From: Collodictyon triciliatum
Taxonomy: Eukaryota > CRuMs
Direction of reading: 5' to 3'
Assembly (NCBI GenBank): GCA_043381765.1
Contig: JBHJMP010000566.1
Coordinates: forward strand, 1-26,198
Length of the DNA: 26,198 nucleotides
The notes under the pieces are model-generated. The model had not been told where the DNA came from and searched no databases. It saw only the letters and a program-made list of their open reading frames with translations. Made by a program: the position numbers and the translations under genes. Each line of letters opens with the position of its first letter. The stretch's first letter is position 1. This document shows, in pieces, positions 21,084-26,198 of the stretch.

Positions 21084-21851
21084 TGTTGTTACCAATCTCC
21101 GAAATTGACTCAAGGACAAGTTTTATTGGTCTGCGCGGCCTGAGTTCGCCTCGCTCGATTTTTTTGTTTCTTTGTTTTTGTTTTTCTATAGCACCAGTCT
21201 GCAAAATGACTGGTCGACTAGCTCTATGTAATAAGTTCTCAACATTCATAACCTCGATTAGAGTCTTGCTAGACGCTGCCTTCTGCGGGTAATGGTGATA
21301 TTTGCACAGTGCAATCAACTAGTGTTAATTTTTCCGTCCTTTTTTTCCCCTCTCCTTTTACACTCTGCGCATATATATCATAATCATAAGGAGCAGTGCC
21401 TTACCACAAAGAGTATTGCTGAGTAAGGGGTTGAAGTAGGTTGGATTTAATCAAGAATCAAAGCCCTCATACTTACATCTTGATTTATTTATCCTCTTGT
21501 GCTTCACCCGTTTTGTGTAATTCAATCATTCAACCAAGTTAGCTATATGTATTGTATCTACGTGGAGAACCAATATTTATTCATCCTTTGGATGATAAAT
21601 GCGAGAGGAGGATGAACCTTAAATCTAGAATCTAATGAAAAAATATTTAATTCAGAATTCCCTTATGGTGGTTATGATAACAATAATGACAATAACAATG
21701 ATAACAATATAACAACATTTCTAATGCTAACGGAGGAAATAGCTCGTGTTGTCTTATGACCGAAGGATTGAGAATACATAATGTGCAGCCATACACATAC
21801 AGATATGAATGATAAGCTTTGTTTTTTTCTTTTCATTTTTCATTTTTCAGC

Positions 21852-21857
21852 TTTATT
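21852..21857 (-). promoter_or_regulatory. Candidate polyadenylation signal for GT92
   Basis: AATAAA on the minus strand (context AAAATAAAGCTG), about 90 nt downstream of the GT92 stop codon. Confidence 0.4.
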
Positions 21858-21942
21858 TTGCTTCAGTTTGATGTGAAAATACGTTATATTCGAAGTCTCC
21901 ACGATATGCATGAAGACTTCTGCATGTAGTTTGCATATGCAT

Positions 21943-23670
21943 CTAATGCAACTCCAAAGCGTCGTACACCTCCTTTGTTCGTCGTTTGAGCTCGTCATGA
22001 TATCTGAGAATCCAATTATCTTCATCTTTCAAACGCTTCCCGTACTTGATTCCATCTTTCCATTCTTTGTTCAATTCCTCTGTCGTCCTGTTCAAGGCCC
22101 GGGCCGCTCTAGGGCCTTTCCGCCTTTCTATGTACTCCGAATATGTTCGATATCGATAGTGATAATTTCTAAGCAGGCGAGTGTCTGTTGCCGAGCTTGC
22201 TAATTTCCCACCAATGTCTTTTTTCATTCTGACGTAGTGGGGGCCATAGTTTTGCATCCCAGCCGCCATTTCTGCTTTGATGGTTGATTTAGGGTAGTTT
22301 GACGAAGGTTTTGTAGTGTAGTGGCACAGTTCCATCATAAGGTCGTACCTGCCTCTTGTCTGATTACCACACGGCCCGAATGTCGTCCACTCAATATGGA
22401 TATAGTCATTTTCTTTGTGCTTTTTATTTAAGACAGTTGAAACATTTGAGAACTTGGGGCTAGGAACAATAAACTCGTCCACATCTATCAAACTCATCCA
22501 CTTTGTTGTGTTTCCATACCGATTAATACAATCCGTATATGCCTCGGTTTGTGAATGTAGCATCCCCCACTTCTTTCGTATGACAGTTCCTTCGTAATGC
22601 TTGGTTACACTCTCCATCACCACATCAGGCTCATCAGAGGGATTGTTGTCGTATAAAATAAATCGCTCATATCCCATCATCCGATGAAACTCAATCCATT
22701 CAATGAGGTTATGGCCTTCCTTTCTTACAATCGCGCAAATGGATAGGCTGACATAAGGTAAGTTGGTGACAGGGGAATCGATAAGCAATGGAGCTGGGAT
22801 GGACATTATTTCTGGATTGTAAGCAAGCTGAATGTTAGTGCTGTTTGTAATCTTAATACTCGGCCTAGGGCAGTACGCAAAGCTTGCATCTCCAGGACGG
22901 GCAACACCCACTTCAAAGGTATCCTTCTCCTCATCAGAGTAGATGCAGTATAATTGATTGCATTTGTCTGAATATAAAGAGTTTGGCAAGTAAAAAGCAA
23001 TAACAGTCAAGAACTTTGGTATGTGAGATTTTAAAATGGTCTGAACCCGGAATGAGCGAGGATTGCGGATGATGAGGTCCAAGGTGTTTTGTGTGAGTGT
23101 TACGTTCGGGATATGGAGGGTTACTTCCTTGCTTGTCCAGGTAAATCCTGTGCAGTCCTTATGCGTCCCCCGCGGGCATATGACAGTAGTCTGATTCGCA
23201 CACATAGCCTTCATCTTGCTGGATGATTTGTAGACTTTTGTAGAGTGCAATGACAGGCGACTAAATGTACAATATGCCTCAGAAGAACATTTTTGCTCAT
23301 CCATCAGCTTAAAATGAACTGGAGGCAAATCCTTTGTCTTGTTGCAGACTTCGACGCAGGAATTATTCGATGTTTGCTCCCAATAGGACGTAAACTTTTC
23401 TTTCGTCCATACATGTACCTGATTCTCGTACTGGGATGTTGCGTTGAGAAGTCGCAGACGAGGTCTCATATGACCAAGTTCGAGGACTTTACGCAAACGG
23501 GGTATATATTCTTGGTGGTTTGTTCTTTTCATTTGTGCAGAAAGCATCTCGCTCGAAAACGACAACATGCCCGCTGATGATTGAAAATCATACCCATGTC
23601 TGAAAAGAAAGCCACTTGCTACGAAGGTGACCAGAAGAACGAGTAAAGCCAGTTGATGTTGGGGGCCCAT
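21943..23670 (-). CDS. GT92 (DUF23) family glycosyltransferase, type II membrane protein
   Basis: Predicted Golgi glycosyltransferase of 575 residues, single exon. A short N-terminus and one hydrophobic segment (residues ~7-25, LALLVLLVTFVASGFLF) give a signal-anchor topology with the catalytic part in the lumen. Many N-x-S/T sequons (for example NAT at ~76, NNS at ~102) fit this. The GT92 domain starts near residue 306: YVSLSICAIVRKEGHNLIEW, EFHRMMGYERFILYDNN, then SQTEAYTDC and the DXD-type metal/nucleotide-sugar motif DVDEFIVP at ~396-403. Later parts include CGNQTRGRYDLM and HYRYRTYSEYIERR. Paired cysteines in the stem (~105-165) may form disulfides. Known GT92 members are beta-galactosyltransferases in animals and plants. 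The acceptor here cannot be told. Confidence 0.9.
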   Translation of the reverse strand: MGPQHQLALLVLLVTFVASGFLFRHGYDFQSSAGMLSFSSEMLSAQMKRTNHQEYIPRLRKVLELGHMRPRLRLLNATSQYENQVHVWTKEKFTSYWEQTSNNSCVEVCNKTKDLPPVHFKLMDEQKCSSEAYCTFSRLSLHSTKVYKSSSKMKAMCANQTTVICPRGTHKDCTGFTWTSKEVTLHIPNVTLTQNTLDLIIRNPRSFRVQTILKSHIPKFLTVIAFYLPNSLYSDKCNQLYCIYSDEEKDTFEVGVARPGDASFAYCPRPSIKITNSTNIQLAYNPEIMSIPAPLLIDSPVTNLPYVSLSICAIVRKEGHNLIEWIEFHRMMGYERFILYDNNPSDEPDVVMESVTKHYEGTVIRKKWGMLHSQTEAYTDCINRYGNTTKWMSLIDVDEFIVPSPKFSNVSTVLNKKHKENDYIHIEWTTFGPCGNQTRGRYDLMMELCHYTTKPSSNYPKSTIKAEMAAGMQNYGPHYVRMKKDIGGKLASSATDTRLLRNYHYRYRTYSEYIERRKGPRAARALNRTTEELNKEWKDGIKYGKRLKDEDNWILRYHDELKRRTKEVYDALELH

Positions 23671-23758
23671 GTATTATATCAATGACCACGGAGTTATGCT
23701 TCAGGGTTAAATGCTTGCGTGTTTTCCGTCGCTGTTCTCTGCTTATTCTATTTCTCCT

Positions 23759-23798
23759 ACTAGTTTTCCTGTTAGTTTTCCTGTTAGTTTTCCTGTTG
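23759..23798. repeat. 12-bp tandem repeat
   Basis: Three copies of TAGTTTTCCTGT and a partial fourth, about 100 bp upstream of the GT92 start codon. On the minus strand it encodes NRKT repeats in a short open frame that is probably not a gene. Confidence 0.85.
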
Positions 23799-23978
23799 AA
23801 TTGAATATGGGTAGTTGTATTTGTATTAATAGGCTGTGTTGTGGCTTGTGAGCAAGCTGCCCCGACTTGATTACTCAAATAAGAAATGAAGAGGAGAGGG
23901 GCATGTCTTCGTGCTTGTGTCCGAGAAAATGATTGTCGTTTTTCACTCCCTTTTTTTTCTTCATCTGTTGGTTTTCTT

Positions 23979-24114
23979 CGTTTTTAGTTTTTGTTTAGTT
24001 TTTGTTCAGTTTTTGTTTAGTTTTTGTTTAGTTTTTGTTTTTGTTTTTGTTTTTTTGCTTTAATTTTGTTTTGTTTGTTTTTGTTTGTTTTTGTTTGTTT
24101 TTGTTTGTTTTTGT
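23979..24114. repeat. TTTAGTTTTTG and TTTTTGTTTG tandem repeats
   Basis: First an 11-bp period (TTTAGTTTTTG, about four variants), then TTTTTG units, then the 10-bp TTTTTGTTTG unit (24066-24114), which is also found at 21017-21083. Confidence 0.9.
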
Positions 24115-24845
24115 ATTTGGGAACAATTTGAAATTATCTTCATAACTAGACTATCTCGACGACTTTTTTTTCCCTTTATTTGTTTCAAAGGTCTCTCTCG
24201 ACGACTTAATTCTGCTGCGGCCACTATAACTGAAACCCCGCCACCCAGCCCACCCCTAGCAAAGCATAAATAAAAACAAGGGTGGACGGAAGCATCCCCA
24301 TTCGAAACCTCTCAGGCAAAACGAGCGGGTAGAGTGTTACTGCAAGGGGAATTCAGGAGAAAACCACAGAAGAAAAGGCTTGTGGGCCGATTATCGAGGG
24401 TGGGACACTTGACTTAAAGTGAAGAAGGATCGGTATATGCCATTTTGTCCTATGTTTGTTTGTGTGGGATGTATCAGGTCACTGGTGGGGTAGGTTCAAA
24501 GAATGAAGAAGTCGAACAGATAAAATGAGCCTATATTCCGTTTTGTTTGGCTTTGGAAAATATCATTTGAGAAGTGGCAAATATATATATATATGTATTG
24601 ATATCAAAATAGTGATGCATCTCCTGGGCGCTTCATGCTTGCGCGTTTTTCTTAAAGGAAAAAAACACATTTTCGTTTTTTTTTCGTGGCCGAAATGGCG
24701 CGTCGAATTGGTGGGGTTGTTCACCATGGTGTTTTTCCGCATTTATCGACCGTTTGTGTTGAGCCTGAGACCTGTGGCTTCGTCTAGGGCAGTTGATGGC
24801 CTTTGCACATTACGTTATGTTTTTTAAAACTAGAAATAGATAGTA

Positions 24846-24855
24846 TAGACTAGAT
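24846..24855 (+). repeat. 10-bp direct repeat, left copy (TAGACTAGAT)
   Basis: Exact copy of the 10-mer at 25841-25850. The two copies bracket the Fanzor relic and could be a target-site duplication or element-end repeat. A chance match is also possible. Confidence 0.4.
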
Positions 24856-24912
24856 GGGGGAAACCCAAGTCTTTAGATTGATAAACCTGGTTCCCTAGTA
24901 TCCAAGGTCTCG

Positions 24913-24979
24913 CCACTTTTTTCACATAGGTTGTGTAGTGGTGAAGGCTGCCAGGAAAGACCCGACAGCCTGTTTTTTT
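24913..24979. other. Two adjacent stem-loops and a T run downstream of the Fanzor relic
   Basis: Stem-loop 1: CCACT (24913-24917) with AGTGG (24937-24941), enclosing CACA/TGTG (24923-24926 with 24932-24935) and a 5-nt loop. Stem-loop 2: AGGCTG (24945-24950) with CAGCCT (24966-24971). Seven T follow on the plus strand at 24973-24979. On the Fanzor strand this is just 3' of the gene, where the guide RNA of Fanzor/TnpB systems is usually encoded. On the plus strand the T run resembles a polymerase III stop. Confidence 0.35.
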
Positions 24980-25009
24980 AGAGAAAGGTGTATGCATTTT
25001 TTTGAATGA

Positions 25010-25839
25010 TTAAAAGAACTTGAGTATATTCTTAGCGCTGGTAAAGTCCCTTGTCAAGAATACGCTTTGTTAGCTTTCTGAGCGATTACATTATATACAT
25101 ATGAGACATCTATACACTTCTTTTTTTGTTTTTCCTTTCATTTTCATATATTCCAGTTCTTTTTCACAGTTGCAACAAATCTCGGACGTTCTAAATTCAC
25201 CTACACTAACTGTTTCAAAACGTTTGGATAGTATTTTTCGTAATCCCCTTCCGATTGTTGCCATAAAATGTTTCATCGGACATTTTGTGCTCAAGTCTCC
25301 ATACGCCAGTACAACATCCATGCCAAATGTCTTTTCGATTCCATCCATAAACAATTGTTCACTCCTTTTTGTATCGATATATTGTCTCCACCTCATCTTT
25401 CGAAAAATTACTTGTTCATAAAATCTGGATAGTTCTATCTGGTGTCTTGATTTCATAGATACATATTCTCGAAATTTTTCATAACCGACTGTGCATGAAT
25501 TATATTTACTCAGTTATATCTCTAAATCGATTAAAAATACTCTTGATGTCCCAAACCGCTGATTCTCTTCAAAAGTCATTTGACCAAAAAGAAATAGCAC
25601 TTTGTAAACCTGTTGCCATGCATACCCCTGAAGCCATGTACTTTTTTCTCGCGCAAAAGGGTATTTTGTGATTTTAAGTGAGTTTTGCTATCATGTCTTC
25701 TTTGGTGTGCCGTGTAAAGTAATGTCTCACCTTTCTCATCCACCATGTAAACAAAATTAAACTTGCCTGCGTCCACTCCAACTTTTTTTGTCGCTAATAA
25801 AGATAACTGCTCTTCGGAAAGTTCGTCTATATAGACATA
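25010..25839 (-). pseudogene. Fanzor (eukaryotic TnpB-like RNA-guided nuclease), 5'-truncated and decayed
   Basis: Remnant of a transposon-encoded RuvC nuclease of the TnpB/Fanzor superfamily. Fragment 1 (25839-25576) has the RuvC-I segment KKVGVDAGKFNFVYMVDEKG (Asp codon 25773-25771) and YTAHQRRHDS. A one-base shift, probably in the T6 run at 25642-25647, moves the frame. Fragment 2 then shows LSKYNSCTVGYEKF, FYEQVIFRKMRWRQY, VVLAYGDLS, RGLRKILSKRF, the RuvC-II segment GEFRTSE (Glu 25198-25196), zinc-ribbon pairs CCNC and CLIC, and the RuvC-III segment LTRDFTSAKNIL (Asp 25048-25046). Three in-frame TAA codons interrupt it (25516-25514, 25093-25091, 25072-25070), and a natural-looking TAA ends it at 25012-25010. 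The N-terminal half is missing: an in-frame stop (25842-25840) and then A-rich DNA replace it. It cannot encode an active nuclease as it stands. Confidence 0.85.
25825..25836. repeat. 12-bp perfect palindrome GTCTATATAGAC
   Basis: A self-complementary dodecamer at the 5' edge of the Fanzor relic, a few bases from the 10-bp direct repeat at 25841-25850. Confidence 0.6.
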
Positions 25840-25840
25840 C

Positions 25841-25850
25841 TAGACTAGAT
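25841..25850 (+). repeat. 10-bp direct repeat, right copy (TAGACTAGAT)
   Basis: Matches 24846-24855 exactly and abuts the point where Fanzor homology ends. Confidence 0.4.
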
Positions 25851-26009
25851 TAGTAACTGTACTCCGCATCGGGAATGAGAAAAGATAATAAAAAAATAGA
25901 AAAAAGAGAAAAAAAGAGAAAAAAAGATAAATGGAAAAAAAAAGAAGAGAAAAAAGACAAGATAAATGAATCAGAGCAACACTGAGCATCATATTCGTAC
26001 CTATCTTGT

Positions 26010-26100
26010 TGCCCGTGGGTCGTTGGCTTGAGCATGAGGCCTTATACCTTTCTTCAGTAGTATACTGCTCTCTCGCTGCCCGTGAGTCGATGACTTGAGC
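26010..26100 (+). repeat. Imperfect 24-bp direct repeat pair
   Basis: TGCCCGTGGGTCGTTGGCTT(GAGC) at 26010-26033 and TGCCCGTGAGTCGATGACTT(GAGC) at 26077-26100 differ at three positions, with starts 67 bp apart. They are relatively GC-rich for this part of the window. Confidence 0.75.
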
Positions 26101-26123
26101 TCGCTTCGTCTTTTTTATTCCCC

Positions 26124-26198
<75 letters not shown>
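26124..26198. repeat. ATT trinucleotide microsatellite
   Basis: Perfect ATT repeats, 25 units, running to the window edge. The true right end lies outside. Confidence 0.97.

Larger units (their letters stand above)
20974..21942. other. Spacer between GT92 and the Sel1-repeat gene
   Basis: Besides the TTTTTGTTTG repeat, this holds AT-rich DNA with short CAATAA/GATAACAA tracts (about 21680-21720). It should contain the promoter of the Sel1-repeat gene and the 3' UTR of the GT92 gene. No gene is seen. Confidence 0.5.
23671..25009. other. Spacer upstream of GT92, repeat-rich
   Basis: Contains a 12-bp tandem repeat (23759-23798), T/G-rich tandem repeats (23979-24114) and a paired-hairpin region (24913-24979). 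Otherwise no supported gene. A 100-codon plus-strand frame at 24525-24827 is unrecognised and probably chance. The GT92 promoter should be in the left part. Confidence 0.5.
25851..26198. other. Low-complexity right edge
   Basis: A-rich AAAAAGAG-type tract at about 25875-25960, a pair of imperfect 24-bp direct repeats (26010-26033 and 26077-26100), then an ATT microsatellite. No gene and no N-terminal Fanzor sequence are seen. Confidence 0.6.

Noticed and set aside
20974-21318. N-terminal extension of the Sel1-repeat protein
   Set aside because: It is open only because the CAAACAAAAA repeat lacks stops and gives Lys/Gln/Asn runs. The first Met after it begins a normal-looking protein.
25040-25095. 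Possible intron (GTATAT ... CTAAC ... CAG) removing two stops of the Fanzor relic
   Set aside because: It would also remove the RuvC-III Asp segment, or shift the frame to a new stop if a nearer AG is used. Decay is the simpler reading.
25010-25839. TAA read as a sense codon genome-wide
   Set aside because: The well-supported genes in the window have thousands of codons and none contains an in-frame TAA.
1-26198. CRISPR arrays and tRNA or rRNA genes
   Set aside because: All tandem repeats seen are microsatellites without spacers, and by eye I found no tRNA-like T-loop/acceptor pattern or rRNA sequence.

Overview
This is nuclear DNA from a eukaryote, most likely a free-living protist. Genes are split by short GT-AG introns (about 60-300 nt, often with a CTAAC/CTCAC-like branch site). 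Intergenic DNA is AT-rich and full of simple repeats, and all recognisable proteins are eukaryotic families. A receiver-like domain fused to a class I cyclic nucleotide phosphodiesterase recalls RegA of Dictyostelium. That and the repeat load suggest an amoebozoan, rhizarian or similar lineage, but I cannot name the organism. All conserved genes read with the standard code.

Layout: 1-303 is a GAAAAA-type microsatellite and 304-2910 holds no gene I can support. On the minus strand, 2911-7276 is a seven-exon gene for a cyclic nucleotide phosphodiesterase with an N-terminal degenerate receiver domain. A divergent small gene for a one-pass membrane protein (7955-8351) follows on the plus strand. 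8352-10052 is gene-poor. 10053-15882 (plus) is a complete 21-exon gene for the AP-1 gamma subunit, reconstructed to 948 residues, with a 6-nt microexon, an assembly gap in one intron and a CATA microsatellite in the last. Convergent to it, 16297-20973 (minus) is a 1558-residue intronless Sel1-repeat protein. 21943-23670 (minus) is a 575-residue type II membrane glycosyltransferase of the GT92 (DUF23) family. At 25010-25839 (minus) lies a 5'-truncated, decayed copy of a Fanzor (eukaryotic TnpB-like RNA-guided nuclease) gene. All three RuvC catalytic positions and the zinc-ribbon cysteines can still be found. The window ends in A-rich and ATT repeats.

The genes are not an operon and share no single pathway. 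AP-1 gamma and GT92 both belong to the Golgi/secretory system. The Sel1 protein could be a scaffold, and the phosphodiesterase would end cyclic nucleotide signals. The most notable items are the pseudo-receiver phosphodiesterase, which also lacks the usual purine-binding glutamine, the Fanzor relic with possible flanking repeats and downstream hairpins, and the two-codon microexon in the gamma ear.
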